Assembly: GCA_002708765.1 (NCBI GenBank)
Contig: PAPD01000045.1
Span: 1-35,749, forward strand
DNA: 35,749 nt
Direction of reading: 5' to 3'
DNA from: Gammaproteobacteria bacterium
GTDB taxonomy: Bacteria; Pseudomonadota; Gammaproteobacteria; Pseudomonadales; Azotimanducaceae
The notes beneath the pieces are model-generated. The model was not told the DNA's origin. It did not search any database and worked only from the letters and a program-made list of their open reading frames with translations. A program made the translations under genes and the position numbers. This document shows positions 1 through 8,105 of this stretch, piece after piece (position 1 is the stretch's first letter; each line of letters opens with the position of its first letter).

Positions 1-119
1 GTAATGGGCTTCGACGATATCGCTTCGAAGTTCCGCTCCGAGATCAAGGCTATCGGTCCGCACCTCGCGCAGCAGATGATCGAATACTTTTCCGCTTTCC
101 TCCTTCAGGCAGTCGACGA
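1..119. repeat. Terminal direct repeat, left copy (contig overlap)
   Basis: These bases are identical to 35631-35749. The reading frame of the terminase small subunit passes through the joined ends without a break, so the repeat is best read as the overlap of a circular assembly. The odd length of 119 is what a de Bruijn graph assembler with k=119 would leave. A true short direct terminal repeat of the virion is less likely because it would fall inside a coding region. Confidence 0.93.
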
Positions 120-282
120 AGATCCGAAGAAGGTCGACGCAGTGGCGGAGGCTTTGCAGAAGGTCGATATGCGCGCCTTCGCTCGGAAGGTATCGGACAC
201 CGCGAACGAGACGCTCGGACCGATCGGGGAATCCGTCTCGATGATCATTCCGAACGCTATCGAGAGGAGCCGCAAGTCGTGA
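1..282 (+). CDS. Terminase small subunit, C-terminal part (5' part at 35286-35749)
   Basis: This is the C-terminal portion of a 208-residue protein that begins at 35286. Codon phase is continuous across the circular junction (GTA ATG GGC at 35631 equals position 1). The ATG at 4 is internal and is not the true start. This half is mostly helical and likely mediates oligomerisation and contact with the large subunit. Its stop TGA (280-282) overlaps the GTG start of the large subunit as GTGA, so the two subunits are translationally coupled, as expected for a Nu1/GpA pair. The N-terminal DNA-binding half is described at 35286. Confidence 0.85.
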   Translation, partial: VMGFDDIASKFRSEIKAIGPHLAQQMIEYFSAFLLQAVDEDPKKVDAVAEALQKVDMRAFARKVSDTANETLGPIGESVSMIIPNAIERSRKS

Positions 283-2540
283 CGACCGACTTCTCCGTTT
301 CCGACTTCTTCAGTCCAAGCCATCCCGACGGGATCGTTCGATCCGGGGACGCGGCTATCCGCGATCTTACCTCGCGTCTTACCGAGATAACGGACTCGGT
401 GATCCGTCCGCGCGTCCGGCGAACGGTGACGGAATTCGCGGAGCAAGAGATCGTCCTCAAGGCGGAGAACGGGGAACCGATTCCCGGCAAGTATCGGCAG
501 ATAAACAACCCGGTCGCGAAGGTTCCGCAAGACGCTCTCGGAGACCCGGAGGTCCTCGAGGCGGTGCTTATCGCTTGCGCGCAGGGAGGCAAGTCTCGCA
601 GCCTGGCGAACTTCGTCGCTTCGAAGATCGTCGACGACCCCGAGAATATAATCGTCGCTTATCCGGTCGAATCGACGGCGAAGGAGAAGGCTAAAACCGA
701 CTTCTTCCCGATGTTCAAGTCGGTAGACTCGGTTCGTAAGAGGGTCTTCGAAAGCGCGACCGACAAGCACGACAAGACGAGCCTAATGCAGGTCCGCTAT
801 CCCGGCGGCTTCCTGAAGTTCCCGACGACCGCGTCTCCGTCGCAGACCGCTTCGACGCCGTCGGGTTGCGCGATTATCGACGAATACTCCCGCGTCGAGG
901 ATACCGACGAGGGAGATCCCCGGATGGCTCTTCGGGCGCGTATGTCCCGTTTCGTCTTCTACAAGCTTATCGTCGCGTCGACGCTGGTCGGGAAGAATTG
1001 CCGGACGATGCAGGCCTACAAAGAGACGGACATGTCGGTCCCTCTCCTACCCTGTCCGAAGTGCGGCCACGAGCATAAGATGACGTTCGCGAATATCGAT
1101 ATCGGCCGTCACCTCGTCGAAAAGGTCGACGACAAGGGGAACCTAATCGTCGACCCGGAGACCGGGGAATTCGAACTCGTTCCCGGCGATATCAATCCGG
1201 AGGACTGCACCTATCGCTGTCCCTCCTGTTCGTATTCGATGCCGGATTCGGTTCGCTATCACGCGCTCGAGGGCGTCCTCTGGAAGCAGACCGCGCCGTT
1301 CTTCTGTTGCGGCCGCAAGCATAAGCCGGTCGTCGACGGGAACTTCCTCGGTCCTTGGGACGAAGAGGGTATCTGTGTCTGTCCGGTCTGCGAGAAGCGT
1401 CCGGTCGGGATCAAGGATAAGCGCGGCTTCCGCTGGTCGGTCCTCTATACGAAGACTCCGCTTCGGCAGGTTATCGGCGTTTTCAAGGAAGCGGAGAAGA
1501 ACCCGGTAAAGCTCCAGCAGTTCTGGAACGACTGGATGGCGGAAGAATTCGAGATCGAAGCGAAGATCGCGAAGACCGGCGTCGAGCTCCTCAACCGCGC
1601 GGAGGACTATGAACAAATCTACGGACCCGGCGTCGAGGTCCCGGAAGAGGTTCTCGGTCTCTTCTCCACTCTCGATATTAACTCGTCCTACGGTCTGGAC
1701 TTCAACCTTCGCGGCTTCGGTCTCGGAGAAGAGAGCTGGGGCGTTCACTACGAGAAGATACTCGGAGACGTCGAGGACTGGACGAAGGACGGACCGTGGT
1801 ATCGAGCGGAACAGCTCCGCCGGCAGCTCTGGCATGGGATCCGCGACGACGAAGGCCTCCGGGTCTATCGATCCCTCCTTATGGCGGTCGATATCAACGA
1901 CTACGCGACCGTCGAGCACGGCAAGAGATACGTTTATCCTCGGATCGGGAAGGGCGTTATCCCGATCAAGGGTCGAGCAGCTGGTCCGCTCTGGAACCCG
2001 ACGGCGTCGCTTCTCGGACGGCATACGGACGCTCACTACCCGGTCGGTTCGATCGCGGGTAAGACGATCATCCACGGGCGCCTCCGGATAACCGACGACG
2101 GTCCCGGTAAATACCACTGGCCGGCGGACGAGATCGATATCGAGGGCAACGTCGTTAAGAGCCACGGCTACGGCGAAGGCTATATGACGGAACTCGCGAA
2201 CCTGAAGTCGCGCCCGAACCACTCGCACTCGAACGGCTCTCCGGATCGCTTTATTCCGGAGGTAAAGTCTGTCAGACAGGAGGCATGGGATACCGAGATC
2301 TATATCCTCGCGGCCGTAAAGGCTTACGTCGCTTCGAAGGGTCTACGGAGTATCGACGATCTAAAACCCACTTGGCGATACCTCCACGAGATCGAAAAAG
2401 AAGACGCGGTCGAGGAGAAGGACCTAGTCGACGCTAGACGAAAGCGTCCAGTGCGGGTAAACCCGAACCCGAAGAAGCCGGACGGTCCTAAACCCGTTCC
2501 GGTCCAGCGCGACCCAAGAGCGAGAGGCGATCGGATATGA
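279..2540 (+). CDS. Terminase large subunit (GpA family)
   Basis: The 753-residue protein is the ATP-driven DNA packaging motor and genome-maturation nuclease, acting at the portal of the procapsid. Its length fits the lambda gpA/GpA family. A Walker A-like AQGGKS lies at residues 101-106, a Walker B CAIIDE at 197-202, and an ASTLV coupling motif near 233. Cys pairs (CPKC at 259-262, C310/C314/C317, C343/C344, C366/C368/C371) form the zinc-type insertions often seen in this family. Candidate acidic residues of the RNase H-like nuclease are D466 (STLDIN) and D538 (MAVDIN). The GTG start overlaps the terS stop. The GpA type, with a Nu1-like partner and gpW, suggests cos packaging (family knowledge, not shown here). 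Confidence 0.95.
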   Translation: MTTDFSVSDFFSPSHPDGIVRSGDAAIRDLTSRLTEITDSVIRPRVRRTVTEFAEQEIVLKAENGEPIPGKYRQINNPVAKVPQDALGDPEVLEAVLIACAQGGKSRSLANFVASKIVDDPENIIVAYPVESTAKEKAKTDFFPMFKSVDSVRKRVFESATDKHDKTSLMQVRYPGGFLKFPTTASPSQTASTPSGCAIIDEYSRVEDTDEGDPRMALRARMSRFVFYKLIVASTLVGKNCRTMQAYKETDMSVPLLPCPKCGHEHKMTFANIDIGRHLVEKVDDKGNLIVDPETGEFELVPGDINPEDCTYRCPSCSYSMPDSVRYHALEGVLWKQTAPFFCCGRKHKPVVDGNFLGPWDEEGICVCPVCEKRPVGIKDKRGFRWSVLYTKTPLRQVIGVFKEAEKNPVKLQQFWNDWMAEEFEIEAKIAKTGVELLNRAEDYEQIYGPGVEVPEEVLGLFSTLDINSSYGLDFNLRGFGLGEESWGVHYEKILGDVEDWTKDGPWYRAEQLRRQLWHGIRDDEGLRVYRSLLMAVDINDYATVEHGKRYVYPRIGKGVIPIKGRAAGPLWNPTASLLGRHTDAHYPVGSIAGKTIIHGRLRITDDGPGKYHWPADEIDIEGNVVKSHGYGEGYMTELANLKSRPNHSHSNGSPDRFIPEVKSVRQEAWDTEIYILAAVKAYVASKGLRSIDDLKPTWRYLHEIEKEDAVEEKDLVDARRKRPVRVNPNPKKPDGPKPVPVQRDPRARGDRI

Positions 2541-2755
2541 CGGCGGAAGAACTGAAGGACCAGGCGAACAATCTTCGACGGATGGCGTCGAGGGGGATTC
2601 TCCGGGTTACTCACAACGGAAAGACGGTCCAGTATGATTCGACCGAGAAGATGCTCGACGCGGCGGACCGTCTCGAGGAGCGCTCCGCTCTACTCCTGAA
2701 GCCGGCGACCCGTTCTCCCTTCCGTCCTTCCTCCACTCGTTACTCGAGGCGCTAA
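2537..2755 (+). CDS. Head-tail connector, gpW-like
   Basis: This 72-residue basic protein sits between the large terminase and the portal, the place of lambda gpW (68 residues). The start MTAEELKDQANNLRRMASRG and the central GKTVQYDSTEKMLDAADRLEE segment fit the helix-beta-helix gpW pattern. The protein is expected to join the portal or connector ring after packaging and stop DNA leakage before the tail docks. ATGA overlap with terL and TAATG overlap with the portal gene couple its translation. The family call rests on pattern and position. Confidence 0.78.
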   Translation: MTAEELKDQANNLRRMASRGILRVTHNGKTVQYDSTEKMLDAADRLEERSALLLKPATRSPFRPSSTRYSRR

Positions 2756-4470
2756 TGTCGAGTCTAGCCTACAGGACGCTCGAAAAGAGCCACGACGCCG
2801 CTCGCTCGTTCGGACGAGCTCGAGCCGCTGCAGTCACTCGCGCTTCGCAGGAAAGCGACCGCGAACGTATGTCCCGTCGGATCGCGGAAGCGGAATCGAC
2901 CCTCGCTCGAGGTTACGATATCGCTCGACCGAACCCGAACATCCCGTGGCACGCGTATTCGAGCAAGGACGCGAACGACGAGATCCTCGGAGCGATGGTC
3001 CAAGCGCGGCAGCTGGTCCGGGATTCGATCCGGAACGACAGTCTCGCGCAGCACGCCGTCCGTCTCTGGAGGGGGACGATCTGGGGTCGAGGTATCATCC
3101 CGCGTTGCGACTCGCAGAACGAGGACGACGACGTAAAGGAAGCACTCGACAACAGGGTGCAGAAGATCTTCGACAAGCACTTCGGAACCGGCAAGTGTCA
3201 TGTCGGAGGAACGCTCTCGATCTACCAGATGTTCGAGCAGGGTCTCGAGACGGTCTGTTCGGACGGTGAATTCCTCTGGATCAAGCACTACCGCGACGAG
3301 GCGTATACCCGTCGCTTTAACCTTCCTCTTCCCGTTCAATACGAACCGGTCGAGCCGGAGATGATCGCTACCCACGTCAAGGAATGGCCTACGCGCGGAG
3401 GCGGGAAGGATTCCGTCGTTAACGGCGTCGTTATCGACCGCTACGGTAACCGCCGCGGCATCCTCCTGCACGAGGAAAAGCCGGCTTACGCTGGAGCGGT
3501 CGGACCGGTTCGGTTTATCCCTATCGAGTTCGTTATCCACTTCTTCCGCGTTACCCGTCCCGGACAGCAGCGCGGGATCTCCGCCTTCGTCGGATCCGTC
3601 CAGACCCTATGGGACCTCGGCGATCTGTCGGACGCTACGCTTAAGTCCGCGAAGCTTTCGGCCGCGCTTATGCTCATCCTTGGCGTCGTTCCCGAGTCCG
3701 GGTTCGAGGACAACCAGATCGGCGCGTATGACGGCTGGGACGAAGGAGCGAGCGGCGGGGAGATCCGCAACGGGATGGATCCCCGGACGCCGGATTATCG
3801 CTTCGAGAACGGGCACTCGATCGAAGACATCCACGGGACCCCGATCGCTCGTCTTCACTCCGGGATGGTCGCGCGCGTTCCGAAGGGAACCGACGTTAAC
3901 AAGATCGAGCCGGAGCAGTCGGGAGGATACGAGGCTTTCGAAAAGTCCGCGATCCGTCGCTTCGCAGCTGGTCCCGGGATCCTCTACGAGGCTCTCTCGC
4001 AGAACTGGTCGGATTCGAACTACGCCTCCTACCGGGGCGCCATGATCCCGGTTCGTCGCGAGGCTTCGTCCTGGCGCGATATGCTGGTCGAACGCGTCCT
4101 ACAGCCGCATGTCTGGAGGGACGTTATCGTCGGCGGGTATATCATGAACGCTTGGGGCTTCGAAGGATACTGGTCGGAAGACGAGATAACCGAAGAGAAA
4201 GTCGTCTTCGTCATGCCGAAGGAAGAGACCGTCGATCCGGAAAAGGATGCGAAGGCTCGGAAGGTCCAGCTCGAGACCGGGGAGGAAGACCTCGAGTCGA
4301 TCCTCGTCCAGAACGGAACGACCCTCCGGGAGCGCTTCCGTTCGATCGCGAAGGCTCGCAAACTCGCGGAGAAGTATGGCGTAACGGATTATCTCGACGC
4401 GCGGATTATGCCGGGCTATAGGGGTAACGCAACGCCGCAACCCGCGAACGACGGAGGGAATATCGAATGA
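2755..4470 (+). CDS. Portal protein (lambda gpB family)
   Basis: The 571-residue protein forms the dodecameric channel at the capsid vertex through which DNA enters and to which the tail attaches. Family-typical segments include the NDSLAQHAVRLWRGTIWGRG region near residues 95-115, the GEFLWIKH strand, and the FRVTRPGQQRGISAF segment in the middle. The final 70 residues are charged. It lies between the gpW-like gene and the capsid fusion, as in lambda-type head modules. Its ATG shares a base with the preceding stop (TAATG) and its own stop overlaps the next start (ATGA). Confidence 0.93.
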   Translation: MSSLAYRTLEKSHDAARSFGRARAAAVTRASQESDRERMSRRIAEAESTLARGYDIARPNPNIPWHAYSSKDANDEILGAMVQARQLVRDSIRNDSLAQHAVRLWRGTIWGRGIIPRCDSQNEDDDVKEALDNRVQKIFDKHFGTGKCHVGGTLSIYQMFEQGLETVCSDGEFLWIKHYRDEAYTRRFNLPLPVQYEPVEPEMIATHVKEWPTRGGGKDSVVNGVVIDRYGNRRGILLHEEKPAYAGAVGPVRFIPIEFVIHFFRVTRPGQQRGISAFVGSVQTLWDLGDLSDATLKSAKLSAALMLILGVVPESGFEDNQIGAYDGWDEGASGGEIRNGMDPRTPDYRFENGHSIEDIHGTPIARLHSGMVARVPKGTDVNKIEPEQSGGYEAFEKSAIRRFAAGPGILYEALSQNWSDSNYASYRGAMIPVRREASSWRDMLVERVLQPHVWRDVIVGGYIMNAWGFEGYWSEDEITEEKVVFVMPKEETVDPEKDAKARKVQLETGEEDLESILVQNGTTLRERFRSIAKARKLAEKYGVTDYLDARIMPGYRGNATPQPANDGGNIE

Positions 4471-6788
4471 GCAGGGCTCGGAACAAGTCTACGGCGCGAA
4501 AGAAGCCGCAGGGGACGCAAAAGCGCAAGACCCCGACCAACCCTCGCGAAAACCCGACTTCGCGTTCTACGAGGCGTTCTACGCTCACGGCGCGCAACTT
4601 CTTCGGCCGAACCGGATACACTGGTCGGAAGGCTGGTCGTAAACCGAACGAGCTCGAGCGGACCGGGATGGTCTTTCGAGCCGCCGCTCGTCTCGAGCCG
4701 GCTTCGTCGATTCAGGAGACGGAGGACGGAGGTCTTTCGTTCACCGCCTGTATCGCGACCGACGCTCCCGTCGAGATGGAGGCTTACGTCGGCGGTCGCT
4801 GGATCCGCTTCCTCGAGATCCTCGACCGCGACGGTCTCAATCTGGAGCGCGAAGACTGTATCGGAATGTTTCTCGACCACCAGATGTGGAATACCCGCAA
4901 CGTCGCGGGCCGCTGGTCGAACTTCCGGTGGGTCAAGGAAGGCGGCGTAAACAAGCTTCTCGCGGACGGCTATATCTCGTCGTCCGACGACATGAAGGAT
5001 ATTCGAACGAAGGTTAAGGACGGTTCGATCCAGACCTTTTCGCTCGGATACTCTGTCGAAGACTACTTCGACGAGACTCCCGATTTCGCGGAAGAGGGGG
5101 AGAGCGAACTTCCTCTCTTGCGCGCTATCGCTTACACCGCTATTGAAGCATCACTAACCGCAGCTCCGGCAGACCATAGGGCGGTCATGCGGGCGGCAAT
5201 TGTTTACCAAGGAGGGACCGATATGGCTGGTCGTCGTAAGAAGAATACCGCTCCCGCTCGCAGCAAGCAGCAGAGCAATACCCCGAAGCAGACTTCGCAG
5301 CGGGGCAATCGCTCCACCGAAGACGAGGACGAGTTCCTCGACGAAGGTTTCGAAGACGAGCAGGACGAGCTTTTCCTCGACGAAGAGGACGAGCAGGACG
5401 ACGACCAGGCGGAAGACGAAGACGAGCAGGACGACACGTCCGCGCGCAGCCGTTCGAGCCGTTCGCGCCGTCCCTCGCGCCGTCACGAAGAGAATCCGGC
5501 CACCAGCGATCTTCAGCTCGTCCGCGCTTGCCGCAACGCGCAGATCCCGGTGAACTTCCTCGGTCGCTACGCGAACCGGGACGAAGCTCCGACCGTCGAC
5601 GAGATGCTCTCGGACTTCGCTCGCAGCCGCTCGCGTCGTTCTCCCGATCAGCCGGTCCAGCAGGATTTCACTCCCGACGCTCCGACCGGTCGCTTCCGCG
5701 CTATCGTCTCGAACGCCGTTCGCACCTTCTCGGGTCGGAACGTCGAACTCGACGAAGAAGCCGGCCGCGATCTCCCGCAGATGACGCCGGCGGAATTGCT
5801 GCGACAGATCTGTCGTTCGCATAACATCCGCTATCCCGAGTCGTCGACCGACTACTACGAGTTCCTCCGCCGCGACGTTCCGCCTTCGGTCGGTGACGCT
5901 TTCGCGAAGGTCCTCGAGGAAGTCTCGAACGTCCTTATCGTCGGTCCTACCGAAGGCGAGAAGCCTCTCTGGTTCGAAGCGATCTCGGCGCGCGTCTCGT
6001 CTCCGAGCTACGCCGCGATGGTCGGTCGCTCGAAGGCAGAGTGGGACGCTCTGACGGAGCACGCTCCGGGCGAAGAGGTTGAAGCCGGCACTCCGACGGT
6101 CTTCGACGTCAACGCGCGACTGCGTCCGTTTAACAAGCGGTTCGTTATCCCCCGGACGTTCTTCGAGACGCTCGGCGAGGAAGTCTACGACTCCGCGAAC
6201 GGGATCAACCGCGCAGCTCGCAAGGGCTTCCGCAAGCACGTTAACAAGAAGCTGATGATGAACCCGGTTATGTCGGACGGCATCCGCTTCTTCCACGCGT
6301 CTCGCGGCAACGTCGGCGAGAACATGCCGCTCGGGATCACGAATATCTCGATCGCTCGGATCGCGATGCGCGGCGACGATACCGACGAAGCTCCTTCGAT
6401 CCTCGTCGTTTCGCAGGCTCTCGAGCTCGAAGCGCAGCAGGCTCTGAAGGACGTTCTCGTTACCGATCGTTCGGACGTTCGTCCCGACTGGGCGGGCAAG
6501 CTCGAGATCGTCGTCGCTCCGAGCCTCCCGGCGGACGCTTGGATGCTCATGCACGACGTCGACGAGGTCGCGGCCTTCCTCGACGTTCGTCGCTCGGGTC
6601 AGACCTCGGCGATTATCGAGGTCGAGCGTTCGTTCCAGTATGACGGTATCGTCATGCTCGGACGCGCGGACTTCGAGTTCGCGAACAACAACCCGCGCGG
6701 CGCGTATCTGGCTTGGACCGGCGACGCTCCGGCCACTCTCAATATCGAGGGTGTCTCGAACAACTATCCGACCGAATACGGTCTCTAA
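4467..6788 (+). CDS. Prohead protease - scaffold - major capsid fusion
   Basis: One 773-residue frame holds three modules. Residues 1-65 are a basic leader. Residues about 68-245 resemble a U35/S78 prohead protease: candidate catalytic His138 (FLDHQMW), Ser192 (TFSLGYS) and Glu227 (TAIEASLTAAPAD). Residues about 253-345 are a highly charged spacer, first Asp/Glu-rich and then Arg/Ser-rich, that could act as scaffold. Residues about 350-773 resemble a Mu gpT-like HK97-fold capsid protein (for example FNKRFVIPRTFFETLGEEVYD). The start has a GGAGGG site and overlaps the portal stop. A second in-frame start at 5223 probably makes most capsid subunits. The catalytic assignment is by motif only. 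Confidence 0.88.
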   Translation: MSRARNKSTARKKPQGTQKRKTPTNPRENPTSRSTRRSTLTARNFFGRTGYTGRKAGRKPNELERTGMVFRAAARLEPASSIQETEDGGLSFTACIATDAPVEMEAYVGGRWIRFLEILDRDGLNLEREDCIGMFLDHQMWNTRNVAGRWSNFRWVKEGGVNKLLADGYISSSDDMKDIRTKVKDGSIQTFSLGYSVEDYFDETPDFAEEGESELPLLRAIAYTAIEASLTAAPADHRAVMRAAIVYQGGTDMAGRRKKNTAPARSKQQSNTPKQTSQRGNRSTEDEDEFLDEGFEDEQDELFLDEEDEQDDDQAEDEDEQDDTSARSRSSRSRRPSRRHEENPATSDLQLVRACRNAQIPVNFLGRYANRDEAPTVDEMLSDFARSRSRRSPDQPVQQDFTPDAPTGRFRAIVSNAVRTFSGRNVELDEEAGRDLPQMTPAELLRQICRSHNIRYPESSTDYYEFLRRDVPPSVGDAFAKVLEEVSNVLIVGPTEGEKPLWFEAISARVSSPSYAAMVGRSKAEWDALTEHAPGEEVEAGTPTVFDVNARLRPFNKRFVIPRTFFETLGEEVYDSANGINRAARKGFRKHVNKKLMMNPVMSDGIRFFHASRGNVGENMPLGITNISIARIAMRGDDTDEAPSILVVSQALELEAQQALKDVLVTDRSDVRPDWAGKLEIVVAPSLPADAWMLMHDVDEVAAFLDVRRSGQTSAIIEVERSFQYDGIVMLGRADFEFANNNPRGAYLAWTGDAPATLNIEGVSNNYPTEYGL
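5209..5215 (+). promoter_or_regulatory. Internal ribosome-binding site AAGGAGG
   Basis: A perfect AAGGAGG sits inside the capsid fusion gene, 7 bases before the in-frame ATG at 5223. The same core precedes the cement protein gene (6852) and the tail tube gene (8106), both expected to be highly expressed. This supports it being a real initiation signal and not a chance purine run. Confidence 0.75.
5223..6788 (+). CDS. Scaffold-major capsid protein from internal in-frame start
   Basis: Starting at ATG 5223, in frame with the fusion and preceded by AAGGAGG, gives a 521-residue protein equal to residues 253-773: the charged spacer plus the capsid domain, without the protease. This resembles the nested lambda C/Nu3 arrangement, but here the nested product carries the capsid protein. 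A few protease-bearing copies and many capsid copies could thus come from one gene. The junction falls exactly between domains: the protease-like region ends about ten residues earlier and the acidic spacer begins soon after. The mature capsid protein is probably released by cleavage in the spacer (inference). Confidence 0.7.
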   Translation: MAGRRKKNTAPARSKQQSNTPKQTSQRGNRSTEDEDEFLDEGFEDEQDELFLDEEDEQDDDQAEDEDEQDDTSARSRSSRSRRPSRRHEENPATSDLQLVRACRNAQIPVNFLGRYANRDEAPTVDEMLSDFARSRSRRSPDQPVQQDFTPDAPTGRFRAIVSNAVRTFSGRNVELDEEAGRDLPQMTPAELLRQICRSHNIRYPESSTDYYEFLRRDVPPSVGDAFAKVLEEVSNVLIVGPTEGEKPLWFEAISARVSSPSYAAMVGRSKAEWDALTEHAPGEEVEAGTPTVFDVNARLRPFNKRFVIPRTFFETLGEEVYDSANGINRAARKGFRKHVNKKLMMNPVMSDGIRFFHASRGNVGENMPLGITNISIARIAMRGDDTDEAPSILVVSQALELEAQQALKDVLVTDRSDVRPDWAGKLEIVVAPSLPADAWMLMHDVDEVAAFLDVRRSGQTSAIIEVERSFQYDGIVMLGRADFEFANNNPRGAYLAWTGDAPATLNIEGVSNNYPTEYGL

Positions 6789-6794
6789 TAGGTC

Positions 6795-6818
6795 GGGGGA
6801 GGCTTTCGGGCCTTCCCC
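6795..6818 (+). other. Hairpin between capsid and cement genes
   Basis: GGGGGAGGC (6795-6803) pairs with GCCTTCCCC (6810-6818) with one G-U wobble and a 6-base loop. No T tract follows, so it is not a classical terminator. It may stabilise or process mRNA or slow transcription between the two highly expressed genes. Confidence 0.6.
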
Positions 6819-6851
6819 TCCTACGGTTCAAGGCTTCAAGGAGGCAGGAAT

Positions 6852-7184
6852 ATGAATAGGCAGCGCAGCGAAGGCGATAGCGTCAATCTTACGAATCCCG
6901 GTCCGGATGCGACCGTTACCGGCGCGATCGGAACCGTTTCCGGCTTCGCGACCGTCTGCAACCGGGGCGGCGTCCCGGCCGGCCAAAAGGCGCCATACTC
7001 GGTTACGGGTATGTTCCAGGCGCAGGCAAACGGCGGCGTCGACGGTATCGCGGAAGGTGACGACCTCGAGATCGCGGACGGCATTCTCGTCAAGGCGGAC
7101 GCCGGTGACGTTGTCGGCAAGGCTCTGGACGCTCTGGCGGCCGGTGAAGCTGGCTCGATCTGGTTCCGCCTTCCCCCGCAGTAA
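6852..7184 (+). CDS. Capsid cement/decoration protein, DUF2190-like
   Basis: This 110-residue glycine- and alanine-rich protein begins MNRQRSEGDSVNLTNPGPDA and contains GTVSGFATVCNRGGVPAGQ, GDDLEIADGILV and a final AAGEAGSIWFRL. This pattern matches the small beta-rich DUF2190 proteins that commonly follow capsid genes and are thought to stabilise the expanded head. The ATG follows a strong AAGGAGG site with 8-base spacing, which suits a protein needed in hundreds of copies. It lies directly after the capsid gene and before the head-tail joining genes. Confidence 0.75.
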   Translation: MNRQRSEGDSVNLTNPGPDATVTGAIGTVSGFATVCNRGGVPAGQKAPYSVTGMFQAQANGGVDGIAEGDDLEIADGILVKADAGDVVGKALDALAAGEAGSIWFRLPPQ

Positions 7185-7190
7185 GACGCG

Positions 7191-7547
7191 GTGGATACGT
7201 TCGACGAACTTCTCCCGGGAGGCGTCGACCTACTCCGAGTCGTAGGGAAGGATATGCTCTACACTCGGCGCGGGTCCGACGCCTCTTTCGTCGTGCGCGG
7301 GATCCTCGACGAGTCGGCAGCGACCGACGACCAGATGCAGGGATCCTACGGGGAGAAGATCGTTACCGGGCTCGTTACGCTTCACCTCGCGGACGGGGAT
7401 ATCCTCAACCCGGATGAATCTATCCTCTATCGCGGAGTCGAAAAGCCGCTACAGGGCGATAAGGTCTCCTACAAAGGACGGGAGTATGAGGTTCAGAACT
7501 TTTCTCCCGACGGAATGGGCCTCAACGTCCTAGAGCTGAATAGGTAA
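7191..7547 (+). CDS. Head-tail joining protein, gpFII-like candidate
   Basis: The 118-residue protein starts at GTG 7191. A segment GDILNPDESILYRGVEKPLQ followed by KVSYKGREYEVQNFSPDG looks like the small beta-barrel of gpFII-type head-tail joining proteins. Its place between cement and tail genes agrees. It would bind the connector and provide the tail docking site. The family call is tentative because it rests on length, position and beta-rich character. Confidence 0.55.
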   Translation: MDTFDELLPGGVDLLRVVGKDMLYTRRGSDASFVVRGILDESAATDDQMQGSYGEKIVTGLVTLHLADGDILNPDESILYRGVEKPLQGDKVSYKGREYEVQNFSPDGMGLNVLELNR

Positions 7548-7551
7548 GGCA

Positions 7552-8091
7552 ATGCTCGAGACAGACCCTTGCGATCTGAAGATCCAGCTTAAATCTAAGC
7601 GTCTCCTCGAGACCGTCCCTATGCTTGCGGAGCAGGAGGACACTTACGAGCTCGTTACGCTCAACAGCGGACAGGAGCGCAATATCGAGGACCGGTGGAA
7701 GGGGACTATCGTCTTCGTTACCGACACTCTTTCCGAACTTATCGAGGGCGAGGACCAAGGCGGGTTTTTCGACGCGCCGCAGTTCGTCGAGGACTACCAG
7801 CGTAGAGACCTCCGACTGCAGTTCGAGTTCTACAAGAAGAAGGCGGAGCAGGCGGAAGCTTCTCGTCTCATTGCGCAGATCCGCGAGTTCGTTCTTACCA
7901 AGCGCGCGTGGATGGTTGAACGGATCGAGCCGGAGACCGGCGTCGAGGTTTCGATCGACTATCTACAGGAGGTCGCGGTCTTCAGCGTTCCACCCAAAGA
8001 GAAGACGAGCGACGATTATCTATACGTTGCGATCTCTGTCGTCTTCGGCTATTCGTTCCTCGGGGGAGATCCCCGCAATTTCGCTTCCTAA
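7552..8091 (+). CDS. Head-tail region protein; possible tail terminator
   Basis: The 179-residue protein has no motif I can name with certainty. It has a central charged helix around FVEDYQRRDLRLQFEFYKKK and ends with a hydrophobic strand YLYVAISVVFGYSF, followed by GGDPRNFAS. It lies immediately before the tail tube gene, where siphoviruses usually encode the tail terminator or completion protein, so a role in capping the tail tube is the simplest inference. Four bases separate it from the preceding stop. Confidence 0.4.
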   Translation: MLETDPCDLKIQLKSKRLLETVPMLAEQEDTYELVTLNSGQERNIEDRWKGTIVFVTDTLSELIEGEDQGGFFDAPQFVEDYQRRDLRLQFEFYKKKAEQAEASRLIAQIREFVLTKRAWMVERIEPETGVEVSIDYLQEVAVFSVPPKEKTSDDYLYVAISVVFGYSFLGGDPRNFAS

Positions 8092-8105
8092 GGAGGGTAT
8101 CTCAA

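Noticed and set aside
1143..2228. 361-codon open frame on the - strand inside terL
   Set aside because: Shadow frame opposite a gene with clear terminase motifs.
5154..6554. 466-codon open frame on the - strand inside the capsid fusion
   Set aside because: Shadow of the capsid frame, with long Val/Leu/Arg runs opposite the acidic spacer; no ribosome site or context.
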